A program made the translations under genes and the position numbers. DNA of 64,000 bases from an uncultured Clostridia bacterium (GTDB lineage: Bacteria; Bacillota; Clostridia; Oscillospirales; Acutalibacteraceae), in the NCBI GenBank assembly GCA_937876375.1, contig CALEHY010000014.1, forward strand, positions 10,121 through 74,120, written 5' to 3'. The stretch's first letter is position 1. Every line of letters starts with the position of its first letter. The notes beneath the pieces are model-generated. The model was not told where the DNA came from and made no database searches. It saw nothing but the letters and a program-made list of their open reading frames with translations. Shown in pieces: positions 42,773-51,766 of this stretch.

Positions 42773-44731
42773 TTAGCCAGCAAATGAAGCTGTACCAACC
42801 TTACCATTAAAGGCGAAATCAGCACTATGGCTATTTGCAGTCATTGCGTATGATTTTGATGAGCTGATAGAACCTGATGAATATATCAAGGTTGTAACAG
42901 CAGTATCTGCCTTGCAAACAGTGGTGCTACCGGACTTAATCTCGATATTACCTCTAGTTCCATAGGTCTTTTCTGGGTGAGTAGAACGGATTGATGCGTT
43001 CAAGCTGGCCTGTTTTGAGCTTGTTTGAACTGGTGTCGATTTTTTACCAATACCAATCACCGTTCCACCATTTATATCAAAGGTGTGGTTCTTGCCTTCC
43101 TTTTGTTTTCCGGCATTAACACGACGCACCTTAAATACACTCTTTTCTGTTGCCATAGCCTTAACCGAGCCACCACTGATGGTAATCTCGTTATCTGTGT
43201 CAAACGCATCACACGCTGATGAGGTAACATCAACGCTACCACCCTCACAGATAAATCTAGAGCAACGAACGCCATCACCATTAACCTTAACATTGAGCGA
43301 GCCACTCTCTACAGTAACCTTGTTGTAGGAGAAGATACCCTTTGCAGCACCATTACCAGCTGCAAGCTTGCTAGGGTTATTGTTCTGTGCTGTTAGCAGA
43401 TTAACACTACAGTTTTTAATAGTGATACTCTTTGTTGAGCAGATACAGTTGTCGCTGTTCTGCTTGCTCTCAAATAGGACAGAGCCATTACCCTTGATAT
43501 CGAGCTTTGACTCGTTATACATTACACCGGTGTAGCTGTTCGCTGTGGAGACAAATTTACTGCTTGTGCCCTCTGGGAATGAGATAGACACATTCGGAGC
43601 GTGGTCATTCTCTGACACATTAAGTAGCTCGTCATCGATGAAATCATCTGATGATGCAGCCTCTGTCTCTAGGAATGTACGATCGTTAGTAATGCTGGTG
43701 TCAATAATTCGAATAACATTAGGTTTGTTATAATCGATATTTACGTCCTTAAACTTAATCGAGCATTTTGCTGTATTAGGTAGCTTTACAACAATTCGTC
43801 CATGCCATAAATCAGTCTCGCTAGTGATTACATAATCACCCTCATCGTGAATAGTAACCTCTGCAGTCTCGATATCGACCTTATCCGATGAACAATCAGC
43901 TTTACTATTCTTCTTTAGCACAATACTAATATCAGTATCCTCTGGTTCGGTAGTCGCTGGGTCAGTAGGCGAATTATCATCGTGCTTCTTTGTAGTAGTT
44001 GTAGTTGTGTTTTTCTTGGTCGTTGATTTTTTGTCATCCTCTACGACGATTTTGTTCTTCTCAACGTCCTGCTTCTCTTTTTTGGCAACCTCTTCATTCT
44101 TTGCATCAACAATCTTAACAACTGTCTTCTTGTCGCCATCTATAACGATAATCTTGTCCTTTTCTTTCTTTACCTCGACATTGACATACTCGACGATAAC
44201 CTTCTTGACGCCATTTGCATCTTTCTTTTGGGTAACTCTCAAATATTCCTCAACATTCTTGTCACCGTCTAGGTCAAGAGCGTCCTTAATTGCTATGATA
44301 TTGCCCTTTTCATCAGCGTATGACTCGATAGGGATTAGCTCACTCTTTTCGTCATAGACTATTCTAGCCGAATTGCCCTTGTTCTCTGCCTTAACAAGAC
44401 TGTTAAGCAGTGGGAACTCCTTGGCTGTCAATTCCTTCTTGTTCTTGTCAGTAACAGTAAGGATATATCCAGCGATTACTGTCTCACCATCGCTATCATA
44501 AACTGGTGAGCACTTAATGGTGTTCTCGTTCTTGTCCTTGTCGGTGAATGAGACAATCTCCTTTTCTAGCTTGACAGCTGGCAGAGTCTCTGACGGAGCA
44601 GTTACCTCGCTAGTATCGTTCTTTTCAACGACAGTGAATTTGTCCTTATTCTTGCCAGTGCATCCAGCCAAACAGCTGGCGACAAGCACCAAGCTCAGCA
44701 CAACGGCTATATATCTTTTGCTATTGTTCAT
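42773..44731 (-). CDS. DUF4353-type carbohydrate-binding lipoprotein
   Basis: 652 residues. Lipobox LAGC; anchor Cys 24. Residues about 30-230 are a charged region with Lys/Asp/Glu-rich repeats and a Thr-rich linker (KNTTTTTTKKHDD). The C-terminal ~380 residues are a right-handed beta-helix of the Cthe_2159/DUF4353 type (LDIKGNGSVLFESKQNSDN, ITIKNCSVNLLTAQNNN, KGIFSYNKVTVESGSLNVK, GDGVRCSRF, CDAFDTDNEITISGG), a family that binds cellulose-like polymers or acidic sugars. It starts upstream of the CotH gene by 17 bases, so both come from one mRNA, possibly as partners on the cell surface. Confidence 0.88.
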   Translation of the reverse strand: MNNSKRYIAVVLSLVLVASCLAGCTGKNKDKFTVVEKNDTSEVTAPSETLPAVKLEKEIVSFTDKDKNENTIKCSPVYDSDGETVIAGYILTVTDKNKKELTAKEFPLLNSLVKAENKGNSARIVYDEKSELIPIESYADEKGNIIAIKDALDLDGDKNVEEYLRVTQKKDANGVKKVIVEYVNVEVKKEKDKIIVIDGDKKTVVKIVDAKNEEVAKKEKQDVEKNKIVVEDDKKSTTKKNTTTTTTKKHDDNSPTDPATTEPEDTDISIVLKKNSKADCSSDKVDIETAEVTIHDEGDYVITSETDLWHGRIVVKLPNTAKCSIKFKDVNIDYNKPNVIRIIDTSITNDRTFLETEAASSDDFIDDELLNVSENDHAPNVSISFPEGTSSKFVSTANSYTGVMYNESKLDIKGNGSVLFESKQNSDNCICSTKSITIKNCSVNLLTAQNNNPSKLAAGNGAAKGIFSYNKVTVESGSLNVKVNGDGVRCSRFICEGGSVDVTSSACDAFDTDNEITISGGSVKAMATEKSVFKVRRVNAGKQKEGKNHTFDINGGTVIGIGKKSTPVQTSSKQASLNASIRSTHPEKTYGTRGNIEIKSGSTTVCKADTAVTTLIYSSGSISSSKSYAMTANSHSADFAFNGKVGTASFAG

Positions 44732-44757
44732 AATAAAATACCTAATTTTTATAATAT

Positions 44758-44788
44758 ATTATAGGGACAGCCAGCATTTTGACTGTCC
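44758..44788 (-). promoter_or_regulatory. Promoter and inverted repeat of the DUF4353-CotH unit
   Basis: On the minus strand TATAAT (44758-44763) is preceded at once by an inverted repeat GGACAG (44765-44770)/CTGTCC (44783-44788) with no consensus -35. A poor -35 with a palindrome at that place is typical of an activator-dependent promoter; the neighbouring response regulator is an obvious candidate. Confidence 0.4.
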
Positions 44789-44824
44789 AAAGGGCGTAAT
44801 ATCCCCTGTTTATAAATAGAGCAA

Positions 44825-44855
44825 AAGACCTTAGGATATCCTAAAGTCTTTTTTC
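44825..44855 (-). terminator. Terminator after the DUF4956 gene
   Basis: AAGACCTTAGG (44825-44835) and CCTAAAGTCTT (44840-44850) with T-run on the minus strand. Confidence 0.88.
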
Positions 44856-44858
44856 TTA

Positions 44859-45563
44859 TTATTGAAAATGGAAGCTCTTTGCTGATGACTGCTGTGTTGT
44901 GAGCATAATCTTTAGATTGCCATTAAGTGCTCTCAAATCATCAAGCATAACTCTAATGTCCTTGTCATCCTTTAGTGTAACAGCAAAGGATAGCTCGAAC
45001 AATGCACCAAAGTCAACGCTCTTAACCTTTGATAGACTAAAATCACTACAGTGCTTGCCAAGTGTTTCATCAAAAGCGCCAACATAGTTAAGTGTCTCTG
45101 GTACAGTAATCTTTAGCTCGTATGTATTGCCCTTCTTGCTAGCATACTTTGTGAAATGAAGAATAAGAATGATTGCACAAAGAATAGCAACAGCAAATGC
45201 AGCAAAAATCCAGTAGCCAAGTCCACAGGTTAGACCCATAGTAACGCTCATAAATACGAAAGCAATATCCTTTGGATCGCCAGGTGCAGAACGGAAACGA
45301 ACGAGTGCAAACGCACCAGCAAGGCTGAATGCTGTAGCAACATTGTTACCAATAACTAGGATAACCATACCAACGATAGGTGCAAGCAAAATAAGTGATA
45401 CACAGAATGCTTGACTGTATCCCTCTTTTTTATGAGTTAGTAGATATACCAAACTGATAACAAATCCGATAACAGCAGCTGATAACACTACCTCTAATAC
45501 ACTCTTGAATGTTAACTCACTAGCCATAGCTCCACTAGTTAGTCCATATAGAAAATCTTGCAT
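44859..45563 (-). CDS. DUF4956 membrane protein
   Basis: 234 residues: four membrane helices (about 21-42, 53-72, 99-112 and 113-136), the conserved stretch GNNVATAFSLAGAFALVRFRSAPGDPKDIAFVF between helices 2 and 3, and a soluble alpha/beta C-terminus (about 145-234). This is the DUF4956 family, which in many bacteria is encoded beside VTC-type polyphosphate polymerases, as here. A role as membrane partner or channel is inferred. The gene follows VTC by 11 bases. Confidence 0.9.
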   Translation of the reverse strand: MQDFLYGLTSGAMASELTFKSVLEVVLSAAVIGFVISLVYLLTHKKEGYSQAFCVSLILLAPIVGMVILVIGNNVATAFSLAGAFALVRFRSAPGDPKDIAFVFMSVTMGLTCGLGYWIFAAFAVAILCAIILILHFTKYASKKGNTYELKITVPETLNYVGAFDETLGKHCSDFSLSKVKSVDFGALFELSFAVTLKDDKDIRVMLDDLRALNGNLKIMLTTQQSSAKSFHFQ

Positions 45564-45574
45564 AATTTTTCTCC

Positions 45575-46354
45575 TTAATCTTCAAAATAATCAAATCCAA
45601 CCTGATTACCATCAGCGTCGGTCAAATAATATTCTAGCTTTCGTTCCTTGGCGTCACGCTTGTACTTAACACCATATTTGCTAAATCCGTGACTGAACAG
45701 CTCATTCTCACTGAGCAATCTTGTCAACCACAGTGGCATAGCACCAAGAATCTTTATCTCCATAATGTAGATATCATCTGGTAGCAGTAGCTCATCCTCA
45801 TCGCTCTCGCCAAAGACGAAATTGCTACGCCTTGTATGTACATTACGGTCAAAGGTCATTCTAAAGTTCTTGTCCTCCTTGCCGAACAGAGCAAGTCGGT
45901 CATACTGAACATATAATGCTGGAGCGACCTTATTCGTCTTTAGATAATATTGTAGCTCCTTTGCAACCTGCGACGACAGATAGTCGCTAGTCTCTGGCAA
46001 AATACCATCGTTGACGAAAGGGTCAACCTCTTTAATCTTTAGTTTAATTCTACGCTTATTACCGACGCCCTCACTCTTTTTCTTTATTTCCATAAAGATT
46101 TTGTCCTCTGGGTCCTTCTTGTCGTAATAGGAGCGTAATCGCATCTTCTCCTTGTATGGATATCCTTGCGAATTGTCACGAATAACGTCGTGATTGACTG
46201 TATCGTAGTAGATACTGTATATTCGGTACTCGTTACCATTCAAGCAGAATGGATCGAGATCCATATATTCTAGGAGCTGTGGCATAATGCTGTCCAATTT
46301 TTCCTTTGATATGAGATATTTTTTCTCATATCTCTTAAAGGTTGCTATTGCCGT
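45575..46354 (-). CDS. VTC-domain polyphosphate polymerase, apparent ACG start codon
   Basis: 259 residues if read from ACG. The tunnel-forming (TTM) fold is recognisable from the RYEKKYLI start, YRIYSIYYDT, EKMRLRSYYD, FMEIKKKSEG, FRMTFDRNV and YIMEIKILGAMP; charged residues that bind ATP and polyphosphate are all there. The enzyme polymerises ATP gamma-phosphate to polyphosphate. The first in-frame ATG (46285) lies after the conserved TFKRYEKKYLISKEK stretch, and there is no in-frame ATG, GTG or good TTG further upstream. ACG at 46354 has AGAGGAG eight bases ahead and would give MAIATFKRYEKKY, exactly the usual beginning. So it starts with ACG, or the codon has mutated. Confidence 0.8.
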   Translation of the reverse strand, partial: TAIATFKRYEKKYLISKEKLDSIMPQLLEYMDLDPFCLNGNEYRIYSIYYDTVNHDVIRDNSQGYPYKEKMRLRSYYDKKDPEDKIFMEIKKKSEGVGNKRRIKLKIKEVDPFVNDGILPETSDYLSSQVAKELQYYLKTNKVAPALYVQYDRLALFGKEDKNFRMTFDRNVHTRRSNFVFGESDEDELLLPDDIYIMEIKILGAMPLWLTRLLSENELFSHGFSKYGVKYKRDAKERKLEYYLTDADGNQVGFDYFED

Positions 46355-46403
46355 ACAACCAACTCCTCTCTATAATTTAACTAATATTTAACTTAGCATA
46401 ATT

Positions 46404-46432
46404 AATATACAATAAAAACCTATTCAAGTCAA
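46404..46432 (-). promoter_or_regulatory. Sigma-A promoter of the VTC-DUF4956 operon
   Basis: Minus-strand TTGACT (46427-46432) and TATATT (46404-46409) with a 17-bp spacer, divergent from the histidine kinase gene. Confidence 0.75.
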
Positions 46433-46556
46433 ACCATTTTGTATAAAATTTATAAAAGAATAGATAAAACATAACATTTGTAAACCTTGTCCCACTTGTC
46501 AAACAGAAATATTTAGTATAAAATGGTAACAGTATGAAAAAACAAGGAGCATATTT

Positions 46557-48086
46557 ATGCCAAAGCAGAAGAAAAAGCGTTCATCACGAAATCTAAAAAT
46601 ACCTACTAGGGTAACGCTGTCCACCATCGTGGCTATCGTGCTACCACTAGTCATTGTTACAGCATTTTCATCGATATTTTTGAGCACGCTGGCATCATAT
46701 TTCAACTTTTCAGCTGTTACAACGGACTCATACTCTATGCTTAACCAAATTCAGTGGTCACAGACCATGAGTGAGATAAGTAACGAGCTTATCACCGACG
46801 ATAATGATAGCAAAAAGCTGGACCAAATCACGAATTTTGTCGCTCCACTAGAAAAACTGGGCTCAATCATCTATATCGACCGAAATGGAGAGCCATTCTA
46901 CGCTACCACCAACGCAAACGAGGTAACGCAAAAGGCAAATTCGATAGTAAAAATTGATACCGAAAGCAATATGAACTACTTTGCAGAAAATGGTATTGTT
47001 ATCGTTACTCACGCAGAGCGTGATAGTGAGCGATATCTAGTGATTATCGCCAATGATAATTACATAGTTAATGATATTTCTAGCCGATACACTGCACAGG
47101 ATTTCTCATCGCTTGTACTTGGCAAGACTGGATTTATTCTTGGCATTATTGCGTTAATTTTCGTGCTGTCAATCCTATTGCTATCGCTGATTACCTCCAG
47201 AACAATCAGCAAACCTATCAAGCTGCTGGCTGATGGCGCTAACGAAATAGCTAACGGCAACCTTGATTTTGAAATCAATTACGAAAGCACGAACGAGATT
47301 GGCACGACTGTTAAGGCGTTCAACGATATGACAAGCCAGCTAAAGCAATCTATCGAGGATAGGGATAGAATAGACCAGTCACGAAAGGAAATGATTGCTG
47401 GTGTTGCACACGATTTGCGCACACCACTGACCTCTGTAAAAGGATATGTCGAAGGTCTGATGGACGGAATAGCATCGACCGATGAGATGAGAGAACGCTA
47501 TCTCCAAACAATATATTCATCCACAAAGGATATGGAAAAGCTACTAGACGAGCTACTGTCACTATCACGACTGGAGCTAGGCAATATCCAGCTAGAATGC
47601 GAGCCAACAAACATTAACGCATTCCTATCCCACTACTGTGAGGAGCTAGAAATCTATCTTAACAACATAGATTTTGACCTAGAGTACTCTAACCCATTCG
47701 ACGACCACGAAATAATGATAAGCCTTGATGCTGACCGATTTGTTAGAGTCGTTTCTAACATTATTTCAAACTCTGTTAAGTATCAGAACAAGAGTGTTAA
47801 GGGCAAGATATCTATATCCTTGCAGGAATATGAAAAATCAATTATACTTTCTATAGAGGACAACGGAATTGGCATCGAAAACGAGAATGTGCCAAGGATT
47901 TTTGACAGCTTCTTCAGAGCTGACCAGGCTAGAACAAAGACTCGTGACGGCTCTGGCATTGGTCTTGCAGTATGCAAGCAGATAATCGAGCTGCACGGTG
48001 GAAGAATATGGGCAACAAGCCAGTATGGAAATGGCACCTCAATCCACATTTCGATGAACAAAATTTTGGAGGAGAACAATGGCTAA
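46557..48086 (+). CDS. Membrane sensor histidine kinase
   Basis: 509 residues. Basic N-terminus, membrane helix (about 20-46), an extracellular sensor loop (about 47-190), second helix (about 194-216), HAMP (about 218-270), HisKA with phospho-acceptor His in AGVAHDLRTPLTSVKGY, and HATPase with N box NIISNSVKYQN, DNGIGIENENVPRIFDSFF and GSGIGLAVCKQI. AAGGAG lies before ATG. It overlaps the regulator gene by 8 bases. Divergent to VTC. Confidence 0.95.
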   Translation: MPKQKKKRSSRNLKIPTRVTLSTIVAIVLPLVIVTAFSSIFLSTLASYFNFSAVTTDSYSMLNQIQWSQTMSEISNELITDDNDSKKLDQITNFVAPLEKLGSIIYIDRNGEPFYATTNANEVTQKANSIVKIDTESNMNYFAENGIVIVTHAERDSERYLVIIANDNYIVNDISSRYTAQDFSSLVLGKTGFILGIIALIFVLSILLLSLITSRTISKPIKLLADGANEIANGNLDFEINYESTNEIGTTVKAFNDMTSQLKQSIEDRDRIDQSRKEMIAGVAHDLRTPLTSVKGYVEGLMDGIASTDEMRERYLQTIYSSTKDMEKLLDELLSLSRLELGNIQLECEPTNINAFLSHYCEELEIYLNNIDFDLEYSNPFDDHEIMISLDADRFVRVVSNIISNSVKYQNKSVKGKISISLQEYEKSIILSIEDNGIGIENENVPRIFDSFFRADQARTKTRDGSGIGLAVCKQIIELHGGRIWATSQYGNGTSIHISMNKILEENNG

Positions 48087-48777
48087 ACGAATACTAATCG
48101 TTGAGGACGACGAAAACATTTTACAGCTAGAGCACGACTACCTGCTAGCCTCTGGTTTTGAGATTGACAGTGCGCTAAACGGTGTCGATGGTCTAAAAAT
48201 GGCTGTCGCAAACAAATATGACCTAATTATCCTTGATATTATGCTACCTGGTATAGATGGTATGCAGATATGCAAGGAGATACGCAAGGCACAGAATATC
48301 CCTATTCTGCTAGTTAGTGCAAAGCGTGACGAGATGGACAAAATCACTGGACTAGAATATGGTGCAGACGACTATATCGTCAAGCCATTCAGCCCTAGCG
48401 AGTTAGTGGCAAGGGTCAAGGCACATATCAGCAGATATGACCGACTTGTATCCACTGACCAAGCAAAAGCAAGCCTCACTATCGAGATTGATCCACTAAA
48501 AATTGACCGTACCTCGCACAAGGTGTTCATCAACGACACTGAAATTGCACTAACAAACAAGGAATTCGACCTGCTCACCTGCTTTGCAGAGGAGCCAAAC
48601 AAGATTTTCTCCAAGGATGAGCTGTTCGAAAAGATATGGAAATATGACCCATCCATCGGTGAGACCTCAACTGTTACAGTACATATCAACCGTGTTAGAG
48701 AAAAAATTGCTGCTGTCGAGCCAACCTTCCCATATATCAACACCGTATGGGGAAAAGGTTATAGATTCAATAAATAA
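48079..48777 (+). CDS. OmpR/PhoB-family response regulator
   Basis: 232 residues. The receiver domain (1-120) has acidic pair EDDE, phospho-acceptor Asp in DLIILDIMLPGIDG, and Lys in YIVKPFSP. The C-terminal winged helix (about 135-230) has LTNKEFDLLTCFAEEPNKIFSKDELFEKIW and INTVWGKGYRF. Partner of the kinase immediately upstream. It is the obvious candidate to control the divergent VTC and CotH genes. Confidence 0.96.
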   Translation: MAKRILIVEDDENILQLEHDYLLASGFEIDSALNGVDGLKMAVANKYDLIILDIMLPGIDGMQICKEIRKAQNIPILLVSAKRDEMDKITGLEYGADDYIVKPFSPSELVARVKAHISRYDRLVSTDQAKASLTIEIDPLKIDRTSHKVFINDTEIALTNKEFDLLTCFAEEPNKIFSKDELFEKIWKYDPSIGETSTVTVHINRVREKIAAVEPTFPYINTVWGKGYRFNK

Positions 48778-48800
48778 ATCAAAAATTGCCATTTTGAACG

Positions 48801-48832
48801 AAAAAAGGACTCTCAAAAGAGAGTCCTTTTTT
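48801..48832. terminator. Terminator between the response regulator and ilvE (convergent)
   Basis: AAAAAAGGACTCTC, AAAA loop, GAGAGTCCTTTTTT; works on both strands. Confidence 0.93.
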
Positions 48833-48844
48833 ATTGTGATTATA

Positions 48845-49870
48845 TTAGTCGATTTCTACAATCCAGCCCTCTGGAGCTTCGATTTCGCCCATCTGGATAC
48901 CAGTAAGTGTATCATATAGCTTCTTTGTGATAGGGCCCATCTCCTCCATACCTGATGGGAAACAAATCTCCTCACCATGATTAACAATCTTGCCAACTGG
49001 TGAGATAACAGCAGCTGTACCACATAGTCCACACTCTGCCATATCCTTAACTTCCTCAAGAGTAACCTCTCTGTGCTCAACTGTAAGACCAAGATACTTT
49101 TCAGCAACGATCATAAGTGAACGACGAGTGATTGATGGTAGGATAGAATCTGATTTTGGAGTAACAACCTTGCCATCCTTTGTGATGAATAGGAAGTTTG
49201 CACCACCAGTCTCCTCAACCTTTGTACGAGTCTTTGGATCGAGATACATATTCTCATCAAAGCCATTCTCATGAGCGTCAACAATGTTGTAAAGGCTCAT
49301 AGCATAGTTTAGACCAGCCTTGATATGACCAGTACCAGCAGGTGCTGCACGGTCAAGGTCTGATACACGGATAGTGATAGGCTTTGCGCCACCCTTGAAA
49401 TATGGTCCAACAGGTGTGCAGAACATACGGAACATATAATCCTCTGCTGGCTTAACGCCGATAACAGAGTTGTAACCGAACATATATGGTCTAATATATA
49501 GTGTAGCACCAGAGCCATAAGGTGGTACCCACTCCTCATTAGCCTTAACAACAGCCTTAACAGCCTCAACGAACTTGTCCTCGTCATAAACTGGCATCTT
49601 TAGTCTACGGCAAGAGTCAGCCATACGCTGTGCATTTAGGTCAGGACGGAAGCATACAATCTTGCCTTCCTTAGTAGTATAAGCCTTTAGACCCTCAAAA
49701 CAGGTCTGTGCATACTGTAGTGCACAAGCACATTCGCTCATAGTTACATTTGGATCATCAGTAAGAACGCCATCGTCCCACTTGCCATCCTTGTACATTG
49801 ATACAAATCTCTTATCTGTTGGCATATAGCCAAAGCCAAGGCTACCCCAGTCAATGTCCTTCTTTTGCAT
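48845..49870 (-). CDS. ilvE: Branched-chain amino acid aminotransferase
   Basis: 341 residues, class IV PLP-dependent aminotransferase. Catalytic Lys in AGTGHIKAGLNYAMS (about residue 190), preceded by GATLYIRPYMFG and followed by EVEETGGANFLFIT and GTAAVISPVGKI. Makes valine, leucine and isoleucine from 2-oxo acids. AGGAG lies 8 bases before ATG. Monocistronic; no other ilv genes nearby. Confidence 0.94.
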   Translation of the reverse strand: MQKKDIDWGSLGFGYMPTDKRFVSMYKDGKWDDGVLTDDPNVTMSECACALQYAQTCFEGLKAYTTKEGKIVCFRPDLNAQRMADSCRRLKMPVYDEDKFVEAVKAVVKANEEWVPPYGSGATLYIRPYMFGYNSVIGVKPAEDYMFRMFCTPVGPYFKGGAKPITIRVSDLDRAAPAGTGHIKAGLNYAMSLYNIVDAHENGFDENMYLDPKTRTKVEETGGANFLFITKDGKVVTPKSDSILPSITRRSLMIVAEKYLGLTVEHREVTLEEVKDMAECGLCGTAAVISPVGKIVNHGEEICFPSGMEEMGPITKKLYDTLTGIQMGEIEAPEGWIVEID

Positions 49871-49905
49871 AATAACATCTCCTATAATTTAATATTACAA
49901 AAATA

Positions 49906-49933
49906 ATTATAGCACTTTGGTCAAAAATTTCAA
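49906..49933 (-). promoter_or_regulatory. Promoter of ilvE
   Basis: Minus-strand TTGAAA (49928-49933) and TATAAT (49906-49911), 16-bp spacer. Confidence 0.65.
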
Positions 49934-50004
49934 TAGAAAAATAAGCGAATAGCATTATATGTAAGATAAAAAATCAAATTTTGTCCATATATAGTGCTTT
50001 AGGG

Positions 50005-50033
50005 TTGAAATGTACATATATATATGATATTAT
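50005..50033 (+). promoter_or_regulatory. Promoter of the lipoprotein DUF3048 gene
   Basis: TTGAAA (50005-50010) and TATTAT (50028-50033), 17-bp spacer. Confidence 0.65.
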
Positions 50034-50070
50034 TAACCCATATTACATATTATCAAGGAGCTGTCCTATT

Positions 50071-51132
50071 ATGAAAAAGGCAACAAGAATTTTGGCACTA
50101 ACCCTAACAGCTGTGATGGCGTTATCACTATTCGGCTGTAAAAAGGCAGAGCCACTACCAGAAATAACAACCACAACAACTACAACAACCACTACCAAGG
50201 CACCTGATATGTTCAACCCACTAACTGGTGACGACGATTTTGACAAAAATGCACTAGGTGTTAGACCAGTTGCTATCGTTGTAGAAAATCTTGAGCCAGC
50301 AAGACCACAATGGGGTATCGAGACACCTGATATCATCGTTGAGGGCGAGGTTGAGGGTGGTATCAGCCGTATGCTATGGATATACGCTGACTACAAAAAG
50401 GTACCAGAAAAGGTTGGTCCTATCCGTTCTGCTAGACCATCATTCATCCAGTTTAGCGAGCTATTCGATGCTATCTACATTCACTGGGGTGGTAGCCACA
50501 GCAAGAGCAGCTACACCGGTGGATACGAAACTATCAGAAATGACAAGGTTGACCATATCGATGGTATGAACGGTGGCAAGCTATTCGGCAGAGATACTAC
50601 TCGTTACACCTCATCAGAGCACAGAGGTATCATCTACGGCAACAAGATACCAGATATTATCAAGGACAAGGGCTTTAGAACAGAGCTAAATGAGGAGAAA
50701 TATCCAAAGTTCAAGTTTAACGAAACAGCTGCTAGCATTGGCGAAAAGAGTGGTACTTCAATCGGCTTCCGTTTTTCTGACAGAACAGACACAAGAGTGT
50801 TCAACTACGATGCAGAAAAGAAGAATTATGTATGTAGCGACTGGAAAACAGACGTATCATTCAAGAATGTAATCATTCTAAACACTAATTCACAATATAT
50901 CACAACCCCATACAAGAGCAGTTCAACTACATATCTAAACTACGAGATACTCAACAGTGAGGGCACTGGATATTACTCAAGCAACAACTACACAGCCGAA
51001 ATTCACTGGTCCACAAAGAGTGGCACACTAGTGCTAACAGACCTAAATGGTGCTACACTAAATCTAAACAAGGGCAACAGCTATATCGGTCTATGCTCCA
51101 AGAATCACGAGGGCAAAATCAAATACGACTAA
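50071..51132 (+). CDS. Lipoprotein DUF3048 (YerB-like)
   Basis: 353 residues. Lipobox LFGC, anchor Cys 23, then a run of ten Thr residues (a Thr linker) and a DUF3048 domain with NPLTGDDDF, RPVAIVVENL, PQWGIETPDIIVEGEV, GPIRSARPSF and YTSSEHRGIIYG. Paralogue of the membrane-anchored protein at 29706 (the same four motifs in the same order) but anchored by a lipid and without the cytoplasmic segment. AAGGAG lies before ATG; a longer frame upstream is promoter DNA. Confidence 0.92.
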   Translation: MKKATRILALTLTAVMALSLFGCKKAEPLPEITTTTTTTTTTKAPDMFNPLTGDDDFDKNALGVRPVAIVVENLEPARPQWGIETPDIIVEGEVEGGISRMLWIYADYKKVPEKVGPIRSARPSFIQFSELFDAIYIHWGGSHSKSSYTGGYETIRNDKVDHIDGMNGGKLFGRDTTRYTSSEHRGIIYGNKIPDIIKDKGFRTELNEEKYPKFKFNETAASIGEKSGTSIGFRFSDRTDTRVFNYDAEKKNYVCSDWKTDVSFKNVIILNTNSQYITTPYKSSSTTYLNYEILNSEGTGYYSSNNYTAEIHWSTKSGTLVLTDLNGATLNLNKGNSYIGLCSKNHEGKIKYD

Positions 51133-51147
51133 TAACAGATAACGAAG

Positions 51148-51181
51148 AGCACCTCAAGGGATGACCAAGAGGTGCTTTTTA
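51148..51181 (+). terminator. Terminator of the DUF3048 lipoprotein gene
   Basis: AGCACCTC (51148-51155) and GAGGTGCT (51169-51176) plus T-run. Confidence 0.88.
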
Positions 51182-51259
51182 TTTACCAAAAAATTTTTGC
51201 AACAAAATCTGATTATTTTTGCACTTATATTATGACGGCGTCAATAAGGGGTGAAAAAA

Positions 51260-51760
51260 TTGAACGAAAACGAGATAGTAAAAAGAGCTAAAAATGGCGA
51301 CAAGAACGCATTTTGTCAGCTGTATATGGCGTACAACGACAAACTGTATCGATATGCATACTACAAGCTTGGCAACAGCGACGACGCAAAAGATGCTGTG
51401 AGCGACTGTATCGTCGAGGCGTACGAAAATATCCATAAGCTAAAAAATAACGATGCATTTTCATCGTGGATATTCAAGATAATGTATCGTTCATGCTGCA
51501 AGCTGATAAAACAGCAATCCTCATCAAAGCAAAATGAGGATATCAATATGACAAATGTGTCATACGAGATGAATACCGAGTCTGTCGACCTAAAGAGAGC
51601 ACTATCTACCCTATCCCAAGAAGAGCAGGATATCGTGCTACTATCCATTGTCGCTGGATACACTAGTGACGAGATATCAAAGCTGATGGGTATCAAATCT
51701 GCGACAATTCGTTCGAAACAATCAAGAGCCCTAGAAAAAATGAGAAAGATTTTGGAGTGA
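51260..51760 (+). CDS. ECF-type RNA polymerase sigma factor
   Basis: 166 residues. Sigma region 2 (NAFCQLYMAYNDKLYRYAYYKLGNSDDAKDAV..C) and region 4 (LSQEEQDIVLLSIVAGYTSDEISKLMGIKSATIRSKQSRALEKMRKIL with its helix-turn-helix). The start is TTG, 8 bases after AAGGGG; the GTG nine bases earlier overlaps the ribosome site. It lies 6 bases before the membrane beta-propeller gene, which may act as its anti-sigma or be under its control. Confidence 0.9.
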   Translation: MNENEIVKRAKNGDKNAFCQLYMAYNDKLYRYAYYKLGNSDDAKDAVSDCIVEAYENIHKLKNNDAFSSWIFKIMYRSCCKLIKQQSSSKQNEDINMTNVSYEMNTESVDLKRALSTLSQEEQDIVLLSIVAGYTSDEISKLMGIKSATIRSKQSRALEKMRKILE

Positions 51761-51766
51761 TACGAA

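Noticed and set aside
50170..50202. Repeat of Thr codons (ACA/ACC/ACT) as possible microsatellite
   Set aside because: It encodes the Thr linker of the DUF3048 lipoprotein; mixed codons argue against simple slippage DNA.
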